From Lichenicola sp964249735 (GTDB taxonomy: Bacteria > Pseudomonadota > Alphaproteobacteria > Acetobacterales > Acetobacteraceae), in assembly GCA_964249735.1 (NCBI GenBank), contig CAXUDP010000101.1, positions 1-13,252 of the forward strand: a stretch of DNA of 13,252 nt. The letters run 5' to 3'. The notes under the pieces were generated by a model. It saw only the letters and a program-made list of their open reading frames with translations. It was not told the origin of the DNA and made no database searches. Shown here one piece after another: positions 6,165 to 13,252 of this stretch (its first letter is position 1; every line of letters begins with the position of its first letter). Both the position numbers and the translations under genes were made by a program.

Positions 6165-7285
6165 TCGACCTTCATGCCACTGATACGCAGCTTTTTCCTT
6201 ATGTAACCCGATATCGTCATCTGTCCCCACCGCTTCCGGATAGGATCCGGCGGCGATGGGCGAGCGAAGCGGGCGTGCCGCTTCCGGAGCCGAAGGATGC
6301 GGAGCCGAAGGACGCAGCCGACCAGCCGGCGGTGCCGCACTGGCTTGACGAGCCGGTTTACCCCGATGCGACTGAGGCGGACAAACGCGACCGCGCGGTC
6401 GGTGCGTTGCTGGGGCTGGCGGTAGGCGACGCGGTCGGCACCACGCTGGAGTTCCGGCCCCGCGACCAGGCTCACGCCGCCGACATGGTCGGCGGCGGTC
6501 CGTTCGACCTCCGGCCGGGCGAGTGGACCGACGATACCAGCATGGCGCTCTGCCTTGCCGACAGCCTGCTGGCCGAGCGCCGGCTCGACCTGCCCGACGT
6601 GGCCAAGCGCCTGACGCGCTGGTACCGGAACGGCGAGAACAGCATGAACGGCCGCTGCTTCGACATCGGCAGTGCCACACGCACCGCCCTGGAAGCCTGG
6701 CTGCGCGACGGCCGCTTCGTCGGCAACACCGCCCCTGACACCGCCGGCAACGGCTCGCTGATCCGCCTGGCGCCGATCGCGATCCACAACCGGCACTCAT
6801 TGCGCCGCAGCTGGGGCCAAGCCTCGTCCCAGTCCGGTGTCACGCACAACGCGGCGGAGGCGCAGAACGCGTGCCAGCTCTTCGCCGTCCTGCTGCACCA
6901 TGCGCTGAATGGCGCCGGCAAGGGTGACTGCCTGCTACCGAAGGTTCTGTCCCTGTCGCCGCGCAACCTCCTGATCAACGCTGGGGAATACAAGCAGAAG
7001 TCGCGCGGACAGATCCGCTCCTCGGGCTACGTGATCGACACGCTGGAAGCCGCCTTGTGGTCCGTCTGGCACACCGACAGCTTCGAGGATGCGGTGCTGT
7101 TGGCCGCCAACCTGGGCGACGACGCCGACAGCGTGGCGGCGACCGCAGGCCAGCTCGCCGGCGCGTTGTACGGGGCGAGTGGCATCCCCGCCCCCTGGCG
7201 CGAACGGCTTGCCTGGTCGGGCCACATCGCCGAACGCGCCGCCTCCCTGTTCACGGAGGCACCGCCACGCGACCGGGTCGCGTAG
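6161..7285 (+). CDS. ADP-ribosylglycohydrolase (DraG/ADPRH family), probable immunity protein
   Basis: Predicted cytoplasmic enzyme that hydrolyses ADP-ribose from modified protein side chains, classically arginine. In this 374-residue protein the catalytic fold begins near residue 78 with RAVGALLGLAVGDAVGTTLE. TDDTS (123-127) and GDDADS (319-324) supply the aspartates that bind the two metal ions. NGSLIRLAPIA (197-207) and AGQLAGALYGASGIP (about 328-342) are further family motifs. There is no signal peptide. The first 77 residues are an extra arm containing a tandem PEPKDAEPKDA and many prolines, absent from minimal family members. The start is GTG at 6161, chosen for its AGGAGG and because it overlaps the upstream toxin stop as GTGA, the arrangement expected of a cotranslated immunity gene. 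The frame is intact although the toxin is broken. A housekeeping role such as nitrogenase DraG is less likely because no nif context is seen. Confidence 0.9.
   Translation: MIDLHATDTQLFPYVTRYRHLSPPLPDRIRRRWASEAGVPLPEPKDAEPKDAADQPAVPHWLDEPVYPDATEADKRDRAVGALLGLAVGDAVGTTLEFRPRDQAHAADMVGGGPFDLRPGEWTDDTSMALCLADSLLAERRLDLPDVAKRLTRWYRNGENSMNGRCFDIGSATRTALEAWLRDGRFVGNTAPDTAGNGSLIRLAPIAIHNRHSLRRSWGQASSQSGVTHNAAEAQNACQLFAVLLHHALNGAGKGDCLLPKVLSLSPRNLLINAGEYKQKSRGQIRSSGYVIDTLEAALWSVWHTDSFEDAVLLAANLGDDADSVAATAGQLAGALYGASGIPAPWRERLAWSGHIAERAASLFTEAPPRDRVA
6286..6315 (+). repeat. 15-bp tandem duplication inside the glycohydrolase gene
   Basis: Two adjacent copies of GGAGCCGAAGGATGC, differing only at one T/C position, encode a repeated EPKDA within the N-terminal arm of the glycohydrolase. 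The repeat keeps the frame and lies in the linker between the arm and the catalytic fold, where length changes are likely tolerated. Confidence 0.85.
7268..7282. repeat. Perfect inverted repeat at the end of the glycohydrolase gene
   Basis: CGCGACCGGGTCGCG has 7-bp perfect arms around one central base and ends directly before the TAG at 7283. It could fold as a 5-bp GC stem with a 5-nt loop in transcripts from either of the two convergent genes. No T-tract follows on either strand, so an intrinsic terminator is not supported. Confidence 0.4.
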
Positions 7286-7299
7286 CGGTGCCCCGGCCG

Positions 7300-9150
7300 T
7301 CAGGGATAGCTGGTGACGGTGACCGGAACGTCCGGGTTGGCGCCGGTCGAGGCGCCGCCGGTGTTGTCGACGACGTTCAGGATCCCGCCCGACGAGGCAG
7401 GGTTCAGGAACACCGTCAGCAGGTCGTTCAGGCTCCCCGACGGCAGGCTGGACGGCACCTCAAAGGCGTTGGCGGCGAGGATGTTCACACCCAGGTCGAA
7501 ATTGCTGTAGCTGCCCATGCCGTAGCCGTGGAAGGAGCGCACCCCATCGGCGACCTTGAACGCCGCCCAGCCGTCCACGCCGGGCGCCTCGCTCCAGGCC
7601 GCCTGGCTCGGCGGGTCGTACGGCATCTCGTTCTGGAAGAAGATGTCGGTGCCGTTCTGGCCGTTCCAGGTCACCTCGTACTTCTGGAAGTGCTCCACCG
7701 CGAGCCCATAGGCCGTGACGTTGTTGCCGTTCACAGACAGGCCGGTATCGGCGGTGTTGAGGGTCCAGCCGACGCCGGCGCCATGGTCGGCGCGCCAAGC
7801 CCACACGTTGTCGATCAGCGCGTTGTCGGCATCCACCACCAGGGCAGTTCCGGCGCTGCCGGCTTCTGCGCCGCCGATGCGGAAGAACACGTCGAACAGC
7901 GCGGACGGGTCGTCCGCCGTGTTGCTGCCGAGGGCCGGGTCCAGCACGTTCGCCAGCCTGGTGCCGAGCTGGAGCAGCACGGGCGAGCGCGTCGGCCCGG
8001 CATCGACGATGACGCCCTCGATCAGCACGCCGCGGCCGTCGAGCGAGGCCAGGGCCGGCTGGCCGTTCTGCGGGATCAGCGTCGCCATGCCGAGCCCAAG
8101 CACCACCGTGTCGGGCCGGGACACCAGGATGGTCTGCTGGAGGTGGTAGATCCCGGGCGTCAGCAGGAGATTCTTGCCCTCGGCCAGGGCGAGGCTGATC
8201 TGCGTCGCGCTGTCCGACGGGGTGGCGACGAAGAACTGGCTGAGGGGGATCGAGCGGCCGGCGGTCTGGCCGCTGCCCCAGCTGATGCCGGAACTGTTGC
8301 GCTGCACGGCGGGCACGAACACCAGGGCGTTGCCGCTGCCGTCGGTATACAGGTAGGGCGCCTCGCGAGTGACCGGGCTGGTGGGCAGCGTGGTGTAGGG
8401 GCCGCCGCACGAGGTCTGCGCCGGGAAGCAGGGGGCGGGCGCACCGGTGACGCCGGAGAACACCTGGTTCCACACCCCGTTGGACCAGCCGTCGAGGACG
8501 CTGTTGCGGGTCATCCACTGCTGCTGCGAGCCGCTGGTGACGCTGCCGCCGCTGAACCGCGAATCAGCAATGAAGCCGCCGCTCGCGTCGGACGGGGCCG
8601 TGCAGTAGTCCATCAGCGTCGCATTGCCGTTCACCTGCACGCGCCGCAGGGGTGCTGCCTGCGAGACGGCCCAGAACTCGCCGGTGTAGCAGCCGGCTGT
8701 CGGGTTGGTGACGTTGATGGTTAGGTTGGACAGCGAGCGCCAGAAGTTGTCGAGCGCGTTGCAGCTGCCGTTGCTGCACTGGTTGTAGACGTTGATCGAG
8801 CCGTTGATGACCACGTCGCCCGGCGACTGCCCGAGGCCTGCGACGGTGGTGTAGAAGCCGACCTGGAAGTTCAGCGGCGTGGCGGCGGAGCCGTATGTGC
8901 CCGGCTCGAACAGCAGGGCGTAGCGCTGCGTGCCGAACTGGTTGGACACCTGCTGGGTGGCCAGCGCGTTCACCGTGGCCAGGATCTGGCTCACCGGCAT
9001 GGCGGGCGTGAAGACGACGACGTTGGCCCCCAGGTTCGGTAGGGCCGCAGCCCGGGCGGCCCCGCCTGCGGATGCCAGGAAGGCCAGCCCCAGTGCCAGG
9101 CCATACAAGGCCCGACCGGCAACGGTCTCGAAAAGTCGACAGAACTGCAT
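7300..9150 (-). CDS. Secreted tandem beta-helix protein, possible GH55-like beta-1,3-glucanase
   Basis: Exported protein of 616 residues. A Sec signal peptide (ALYGLALGLAFLASAGGAARA) has likely cleavage near residue 34. The mature part has two halves that each look like a right-handed beta-helix. The first runs from LPNLGANVVVFTPAMP through RYALLFEPGTYG, NFQVGFYTTVAGLG, VVINGSINVYNQC and NNFWRS-like repeats. The second runs from LLLTPGIYHLQQTI through VVLGLGMATLIP, VFFRIGGA, WAWRADHG, VEHFQKYEVTWNG and FFQNEMPYDPPSQAAW. Homologues I remember are annotated loosely as 'adenylyl cyclase' or 'coagulation factor 5/8 type'; neither fold is visible here. GH55 exo-beta-1,3-glucanases have a similar size and tandem beta-helix design, and Glu508 in FFQNEMPYD is a candidate catalytic acid by that analogy. 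ATG 9150 has GGGGAAA upstream. It ends 14 bp from the convergent glycohydrolase and is separated from the upstream efflux genes by 225 bp. Confidence 0.8.
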   Translation of the reverse strand: MQFCRLFETVAGRALYGLALGLAFLASAGGAARAAALPNLGANVVVFTPAMPVSQILATVNALATQQVSNQFGTQRYALLFEPGTYGSAATPLNFQVGFYTTVAGLGQSPGDVVINGSINVYNQCSNGSCNALDNFWRSLSNLTINVTNPTAGCYTGEFWAVSQAAPLRRVQVNGNATLMDYCTAPSDASGGFIADSRFSGGSVTSGSQQQWMTRNSVLDGWSNGVWNQVFSGVTGAPAPCFPAQTSCGGPYTTLPTSPVTREAPYLYTDGSGNALVFVPAVQRNSSGISWGSGQTAGRSIPLSQFFVATPSDSATQISLALAEGKNLLLTPGIYHLQQTILVSRPDTVVLGLGMATLIPQNGQPALASLDGRGVLIEGVIVDAGPTRSPVLLQLGTRLANVLDPALGSNTADDPSALFDVFFRIGGAEAGSAGTALVVDADNALIDNVWAWRADHGAGVGWTLNTADTGLSVNGNNVTAYGLAVEHFQKYEVTWNGQNGTDIFFQNEMPYDPPSQAAWSEAPGVDGWAAFKVADGVRSFHGYGMGSYSNFDLGVNILAANAFEVPSSLPSGSLNDLLTVFLNPASSGGILNVVDNTGGASTGANPDVPVTVTSYP

Positions 9151-9184
9151 GATGCGTTTCCCCAGGCGGACCGGCTTTTTGCGT

Positions 9185-9205
9185 GGGCGGCCTGCAAAGC
9201 CGCCC
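9185..9205. repeat. GC-rich hairpin between efflux operon and beta-helix gene
   Basis: GGGCGGC (9185-9191) and GCCGCCC (9199-9205) form a 7-bp stem with a 7-nt loop. It lies in the 225-bp gap downstream of the efflux channel gene and in the leader of the beta-helix gene. The T5 run (9176-9180) lies before it on the plus strand, so on the minus strand the hairpin is followed by A residues, not U. It is therefore not a textbook intrinsic terminator in the direction of the flanking genes. It could be a factor-dependent stop or a leader structure. Confidence 0.35.
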
Positions 9206-9375
9206 CGCGCCGTTCGTTGTCACCAGGCCGGCCAGCGGCGATCGGCAGGTGCGGTCGCAAGGTCGGCGATCGGATGCCGGTTGGCAAGAGTTCAGGTAAA
9301 AACTGGAGACTCGGGCGGCGCCAACGCACGGGAATGTCACCGGGAAATTTGCGTCTTTCGGCCCGAGGCGGACCC

Positions 9376-10818
9376 TCAGCTGCGGTCCGCGATCTCCCAG
9401 CCGCCGCCGAGCGCGCGGTAGAGCGCCACTAGGTCGGTCTCGATCTGCGTGTTGCTGTTGGCCAGCGTGCTCTGGTTCTGCAGCACCGCGTTCTGCGCCG
9501 CCAGCACGTTGAGGAAGTCGATGGCGCCCTGTCGGTAGCGCTGCCGTGCCGCCTCCAGGGCCAGCCCGCTCTGCATCACCGCTTCCGCGATCCTGTCGCG
9601 CTGGTGCTGCGCTTCCACGTAGGCGGTCAGGGCGTTGTCGACGTCCTGCCAGGCCTGCAGCACCGTGCTGCGATAGGTGATCGCGGCTTCGCGCTGCTGC
9701 GAGCGGCGCAGATGCAGCGTCGCGCGCAGCCGGCCGCCCTCGAAGATCGGCACGTCCACCGTGGGCCCGACCATGTAGTAGCCGGAGATGAGGTTGAACA
9801 CCTGCGGGAACTGCAGCGCCTGGGTGCCGATCTGCCCGGTCAGCCGGACGTCTGGGTAGAAGTCGGCCACCGCGACGCCGGTTTCCGCGGTCGCCGCATG
9901 CAGCCGCGCTTCCGCCTCGCGCACGTCCGGCCGTCGCCGTGCCAGCTCCCCCGGCAGCCCGATCGGCACCTCCGGCGGCACCAGCGGCTGCCTCGCCGGC
10001 CCGAGCTCGCTTTCCAGCGCGCCGGGCGGCTCCCCCAGCAGATAGCCCATGGCGTTGACCAGGCTCGCCTCCGCCGCCCGCAGCGTCGGCAGGTTCGCGG
10101 CGATCGTCGCCCGCTGCGACCGGGCGTTGGCGATGTCGAGCGTGGTGCTGGCGCCCTGCGCGAACTGGTTGCGCACCAGCAGGACATTGCGGTCCGCATC
10201 CGCGAGGCTCGCCTCGGTGATCGCCTCGGTCGCCTGGGTGCCGCGCAGCTGCATGTAGTCCTGCGCCAGGTCCGAGATCGCCATCAGGGCGATGGCGTGG
10301 CGCGCCTCGATCGCCGCCTCCGTGTTGGCCCGCTGCGCCTCGACCTCGCGCCGCACCCGGCCGAACAGGTCCACCTCCCAGGACGAGGACAGGTCGTTCT
10401 CGTAGAAGTCGAACTGGGTCGGTGCGCCGGGTGCGGGGACCACGAGCGCTGTCAGCAACGGCGGCGCCGTCCGCACCCGGTTGTACAGGCTGTTCGCGTC
10501 CAGGTTCGGCAGGCCCCGCGAGGCGGCGATCCGCCGCTGCGCCCGACCCTGCTCGACCCGTTCCGCGGCCGCCTGCAGGTCGAGGTTCTGACGCGCCAGC
10601 CGGTCCACCAGCGAGCTTAGCTCCGGATCCCCGAACCGGGTCCACCACGACGCGTCAACCGTGCCGCCGAAGGTGGGCACGCTGGCCACCCCGTTCTGGG
10701 CCGGTCGCCACCACTGCTTCGGGGAATAGCCCGCCGGCCGGTGGTAGTTCGGCCCGACGGTGCACCCGGCGAGAACCGCCAGTGCTGCGGTGGCCAGGAT
10801 CGTCGGTGGCATTCTCAT
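9376..10818 (-). CDS. Outer-membrane efflux lipoprotein (OMF, NodT/OprM-type)
   Basis: Outer-membrane channel of the tripartite pump encoded just upstream; 480 residues, full length for the family. The N-terminus MRMPPTILATAALAVLAGC has a lipobox with Cys19, so the mature protein should be acylated. It is followed by the family's TVGPNYHRP. Two OEP repeats follow: the first has SWWTRFGDPELSSLVDRLARQN and FGRVRREVEAQRA, the second LPGELARRRPDVREAEARLH and VAVADFYPDVRLTG. It closes with RYRQGAIDFLNVLAAQNAVL and LYRALGGGWEI. The ATG at 10818 lies 2 bp after the adaptor stop, so it is the third gene of the leftward operon. It differs clearly from the channel at 1-653 (for example NVLAAQNAVLQNQ against DVLTSERATYAAQ), so the two are not recent copies. 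Confidence 0.94.
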   Translation of the reverse strand: MRMPPTILATAALAVLAGCTVGPNYHRPAGYSPKQWWRPAQNGVASVPTFGGTVDASWWTRFGDPELSSLVDRLARQNLDLQAAAERVEQGRAQRRIAASRGLPNLDANSLYNRVRTAPPLLTALVVPAPGAPTQFDFYENDLSSSWEVDLFGRVRREVEAQRANTEAAIEARHAIALMAISDLAQDYMQLRGTQATEAITEASLADADRNVLLVRNQFAQGASTTLDIANARSQRATIAANLPTLRAAEASLVNAMGYLLGEPPGALESELGPARQPLVPPEVPIGLPGELARRRPDVREAEARLHAATAETGVAVADFYPDVRLTGQIGTQALQFPQVFNLISGYYMVGPTVDVPIFEGGRLRATLHLRRSQQREAAITYRSTVLQAWQDVDNALTAYVEAQHQRDRIAEAVMQSGLALEAARQRYRQGAIDFLNVLAAQNAVLQNQSTLANSNTQIETDLVALYRALGGGWEIADRS

Positions 10819-10820
10819 GG

Positions 10821-11996
10821 TCAGCGCGCTGTCAGGCGCTGCGGCGTCGCGTTCTGCTCGCCCTTCACGTCGGCCTGCCCGGTATGGATGGTGATCTCCA
10901 CCGAGAAGCCGATCCGCAGCAGCTTCGACTCGTTCTGCCCCGGCGAGACCACGATCTTGACCGGCAGCCGCTGCACGATCTTGGTGAAGTTGCCGGTGGC
11001 GTTGTTGGGCTGGATCGGCGCGAACGCGGTCCCGGCACCCGGCGGCACGCTGTCGACCACGCCGTCGAGGTCGAGGTTGTAGGCGTCGACGTGGATGCGG
11101 GCGTGCTGGCCGGGCAGCACGTGGGCGAGCGACACCTCGCGGTAGTTGGCGACGATGAACACCCGGTCCAGCGGCACCAGCGCCATCAGCGCGCTACCGG
11201 GCCCCACGAAGTTGCCGACCTGGACCTCCCGCTCCGCCACGTTGCCGTCCAGCGGCGCCAGTATCCGGGTGTAGGACAGGTTCAACCGCGCCTGCTCCAC
11301 CTGCGCGCGGTCCGACCGTATGGTGCCGAGTGCCGCCTGGTACTGCGCCTGCAGGATCGGCAGCTGGTGCCGGGTCGTGCTGAGCTGGGCCTGCGAGCCG
11401 TCCAGCGAGGCCTGCGCCTGGCGCAGCGACATGTCGGCCTGCTGGCGTTCCTGGAACGAACCGGCGCCGGTGGTGGACAGGTTGCGGTAGCGGGCGTCGT
11501 TCTGCTGCGCGAACAGGAGCTGCGCCGAGGAGGACAGGACGTTCGCCTGCGACTGCGCGACCTGCGACGGCAGCCGGTCGATCTGCGCCTTGATGTCGTC
11601 GGCCTGCGCCTGGTCGCGCGCCAGCATCGCCTCGTCGGTGGCGAGCGTGGTGCGGAAGTCGCGATCGTCCAGCGTGGTCAGCAGCTGTCCTGCCCGCACC
11701 GTCTGGTTGTCCTCCACGTCCACGCTCGAGACCTGGCCCGAGATGCGCGGGGCGATGGTGGCGTAGTGCGCGGTGACGTAGGCGTCGTCGGTCCACACCG
11801 AGTCCGAGGGCGCGTAGATGATCACCAGCACGCCTGCGACGAAGCCGACGACGAGCACGCCGACCAGCAGCCACGGCCAGAGCGGGCGGCGCTTCTTGTC
11901 CGTGCCCTTGTCGTCACCGGGCTTGTCCTGTTTCTTGTCCTTCTCCTCGCCCTTCTTGGCATCCTGTTCCTGCTTGTCGTCCTTCTCGTCGGCCAC
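10821..11996 (-). CDS. EmrA/HlyD-type membrane fusion protein of a multidrug efflux pump
   Basis: Periplasmic adaptor linking an inner-membrane MFS pump to the outer-membrane channel; 391 residues, normal for EmrA. Order: a 37-residue cytoplasmic tail made almost entirely of Lys, Asp, Glu and Gln (MADEKDDKQEQ..., ending KKRR); one membrane anchor (about 39-61, LWPWLLVGVLVVGFVAGVLV); SVWTDDAYVTAHYATIAPRI and the first half-lipoyl domain (VSSVDVEDNQTVRAGQLL, about 89-106); a long alpha-hairpin rich in Gln, Ala and Asp; the second half-lipoyl segment (YTRILAPLDGNVAEREVQVG); and the beta-barrel (VFIVANYREVSLAHVLPG). The start is GTG at 11996, supported by AGGAG seven bases upstream that overlaps the pump's stop codon. 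It lies between the pump and channel genes with gaps of 9 and 2 bp, so the three are one transcription unit. Confidence 0.94.
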   Translation of the reverse strand: MADEKDDKQEQDAKKGEEKDKKQDKPGDDKGTDKKRRPLWPWLLVGVLVVGFVAGVLVIIYAPSDSVWTDDAYVTAHYATIAPRISGQVSSVDVEDNQTVRAGQLLTTLDDRDFRTTLATDEAMLARDQAQADDIKAQIDRLPSQVAQSQANVLSSSAQLLFAQQNDARYRNLSTTGAGSFQERQQADMSLRQAQASLDGSQAQLSTTRHQLPILQAQYQAALGTIRSDRAQVEQARLNLSYTRILAPLDGNVAEREVQVGNFVGPGSALMALVPLDRVFIVANYREVSLAHVLPGQHARIHVDAYNLDLDGVVDSVPPGAGTAFAPIQPNNATGNFTKIVQRLPVKIVVSPGQNESKLLRIGFSVEITIHTGQADVKGEQNATPQRLTAR

Positions 11997-12005
11997 CGCC
12001 CGCTC

Positions 12006-13252
12006 CTACTTCTTTGCCAGCGCGATGCGCGGCGGATAGGTGCGCTCCGGCAGCAGGGCCAGAACGATCATCAGGAACACGACGAGGGCGCCGAACACCA
12101 CGAAGGAGTCGCTCAGCGTCAGCACCAGGGACTGGATCTGCACGTCGGCCATGAATGCGTCCAGGGCTCCGGGAACCCGAGGCTGGCCGTTAGACAGCAG
12201 CGGCGGCGGGTTGCCGGGGATCAGCGCGGGTCCGGCGACCACGCGGAACCCGCCCTGGGCGGACTGGTCGACGATCCGGTTATAGTGCAGGGCGCCGCGC
12301 CAGCGCATGATCAAAGCCAGCAGCCAGGTCCCGACCGGCTCGGCCAGGCCGCGGCAGGTGTTGATCAGCGCGGAGGCCAGCGGCCCTTCCTCCGGCTTCT
12401 TGATGGTGTTGGTCGACATCATCAGCAGCGGCAGCACGATCATCGGCTCGCCCACCGCCTGGAGGCCCTGCCAGACCAGGAACCCGCCGCCCTGCACCAC
12501 GCTGGTCAGGAACACGTTGCCGACGCACGCGGTCAGCACACAGGCCATGCCGGCGAAGCTGACCAGGCGCGAATCGACGTGGCGGAAGTTCAGCAGCACG
12601 GCGACCAGCGGCAGCAGCACCAGCTGCGACGCCGCGATCACCAGCGTGACAGCATAGGCCTGGATCGGGCGGAATCCCTGGACATCGGTGAGAAAGGCGA
12701 CGGGAATGGTCGAGGCGGACTGGCCGATCAGCAGAAAGGTGAACAGGGCGATCAGCCCATAGGCGAGGTTGCGGCGCTTCAGCAGCGCGAACCCGAACAA
12801 CGGCGAGGCGACCATGAACTCGTTGGCCACGAACAACGGCAGCACCACGACGCTGACCAGCGCCAGCACGCAGATGGTCTTCGAGTTGAACCAGTCGTAG
12901 CGGTCGCCCTGTTCCAGCAGGGTGATCAGCGCGCTGAAGCCGATCGCGCCCAGCAGCGCGCCCGACCAGTCGAACAACGGCAGCCGCTCGTATTTCGGCG
13001 GGTCCTGGTCGACGCCGTACCAGACCAGCACCGCGGCCACGGCGCACAGCGGCAGGGTCTCGAAGAACACGAACTGCCAGGCGACGACGTCGGTCCAGAG
13101 TGCTGCCAGGGTGGTGGACATGTTCGGCCCGAACGTGGCGGTCAAAGCATACAGCGCCAAGCCGTACAGCCGGATCGGCGGCGCCAGCACGCGCAGCCCC
13201 ACGATCAGCAGGCAGGGGATGATGAGGCCGCCGGAGAAGCCCTGCACGAAGC
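12006..13252 (-). CDS. DHA2-family MFS multidrug pump (EmrB-type), 5' end cut by window
   Basis: Proton-driven inner-membrane drug exporter that feeds the adaptor and channel encoded downstream. About 415 C-terminal residues are visible. The frame is open through the right edge (F-V before QGFSGGLIIPCLL), so the first membrane segments are missing. Visible family traits are QGFSGGLIIPCLL followed by TFGPNMSTTLAALW (motif-C-like region of drug:H+ antiporters), WQFVFFETLP, a cytoplasmic linker with YERLPLFDWSGALLGAIGF, and many hydrophobic helices. A polar periplasmic loop (ALHYNRIVDQSAQGG to VQIQSL) precedes the last helix, as in 14-helix EmrB proteins. It ends RIALAKK with TAG at 12008-12006. 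Substrate range cannot be inferred. Confidence 0.92.
   Translation of the reverse strand, partial: FVQGFSGGLIIPCLLIVGLRVLAPPIRLYGLALYALTATFGPNMSTTLAALWTDVVAWQFVFFETLPLCAVAAVLVWYGVDQDPPKYERLPLFDWSGALLGAIGFSALITLLEQGDRYDWFNSKTICVLALVSVVVLPLFVANEFMVASPLFGFALLKRRNLAYGLIALFTFLLIGQSASTIPVAFLTDVQGFRPIQAYAVTLVIAASQLVLLPLVAVLLNFRHVDSRLVSFAGMACVLTACVGNVFLTSVVQGGGFLVWQGLQAVGEPMIVLPLLMMSTNTIKKPEEGPLASALINTCRGLAEPVGTWLLALIMRWRGALHYNRIVDQSAQGGFRVVAGPALIPGNPPPLLSNGQPRVPGALDAFMADVQIQSLVLTLSDSFVVFGALVVFLMIVLALLPERTYPPRIALAKK

Noticed and set aside
7268..7285. Bidirectional intrinsic terminator between the glycohydrolase and beta-helix genes
   Set aside because: There is an inverted repeat but no T-tract on either strand.
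7057..8724. Plus-strand frame of 555 codons opposite the beta-helix gene
   Set aside because: Antisense shadow rich in Gly, Arg, Val and His, with no motif or ribosome site.
8564..10648. Minus-strand frame of 694 codons across the beta-helix and channel genes
   Set aside because: Out-of-frame shadow of two well-supported genes, with no recognisable domain.
1..13252. tRNA, rRNA, CRISPR array, insertion sequence or transposase
   Set aside because: Nothing resembling a cloverleaf, spaced direct repeats, terminal inverted repeats or transposase motifs was seen on either strand.

Overview
The window is a high-GC, gene-dense segment from a Gram-negative bacterium. Outer-membrane lipoprotein channels, periplasmic binding proteins with Sec signal peptides and GTG starts with good Shine-Dalgarno sites fit an alphaproteobacterium. 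An Acetobacteraceae-like host is my impression only, because there is no rRNA or housekeeping marker to test it.

Layout from left to right. (1) The 3' end of an outer-membrane efflux channel gene (OMF/NodT type) runs rightward off the left edge and stops at 653. (2) It converges, with 3 bp between stop codons, on a three-gene leftward operon (4142 to 657) encoding a ribose-type sugar ABC importer: periplasmic binding protein, double-ATPase subunit and permease. (3) The operon's upstream region (4143-4260) holds a candidate sigma70-like promoter and a small AT-rich palindrome. Just beyond lies a scrambled remnant of an outer-membrane channel gene (about 4258-4495) that aligns with the channel gene at the left edge. 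(4) A rightward toxin/immunity-like pair follows. A secreted-toxin-type gene with a C-terminal R-STS-ExE ADP-ribosyltransferase domain (4637-6164) carries two apparent frameshifts and one in-frame TAG. An intact ADP-ribosylglycohydrolase gene (6161-7285) overlaps its stop codon. (5) Converging on that pair is a leftward gene for a secreted tandem beta-helix protein (9150-7300), possibly a GH55-like beta-1,3-glucanase. (6) The right end is a leftward tripartite drug-efflux operon: DHA2/EmrB-type MFS pump (cut by the right edge), EmrA/HlyD-type adaptor and OMF lipoprotein channel.

The sugar importer (ATP-driven uptake) and the EmrAB-OMF pump (proton-driven export across both membranes) are ordinary systems. 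The most interesting region is 4250-7285. There an arginine-specific-type ADP-ribosyltransferase toxin is paired with an enzyme family that removes ADP-ribose from arginine. The toxin has decayed while the antidote gene, including a long N-terminal extension, remains open. The pair sits beside a fragment of a duplicated efflux gene, which suggests a rearranged accessory region.
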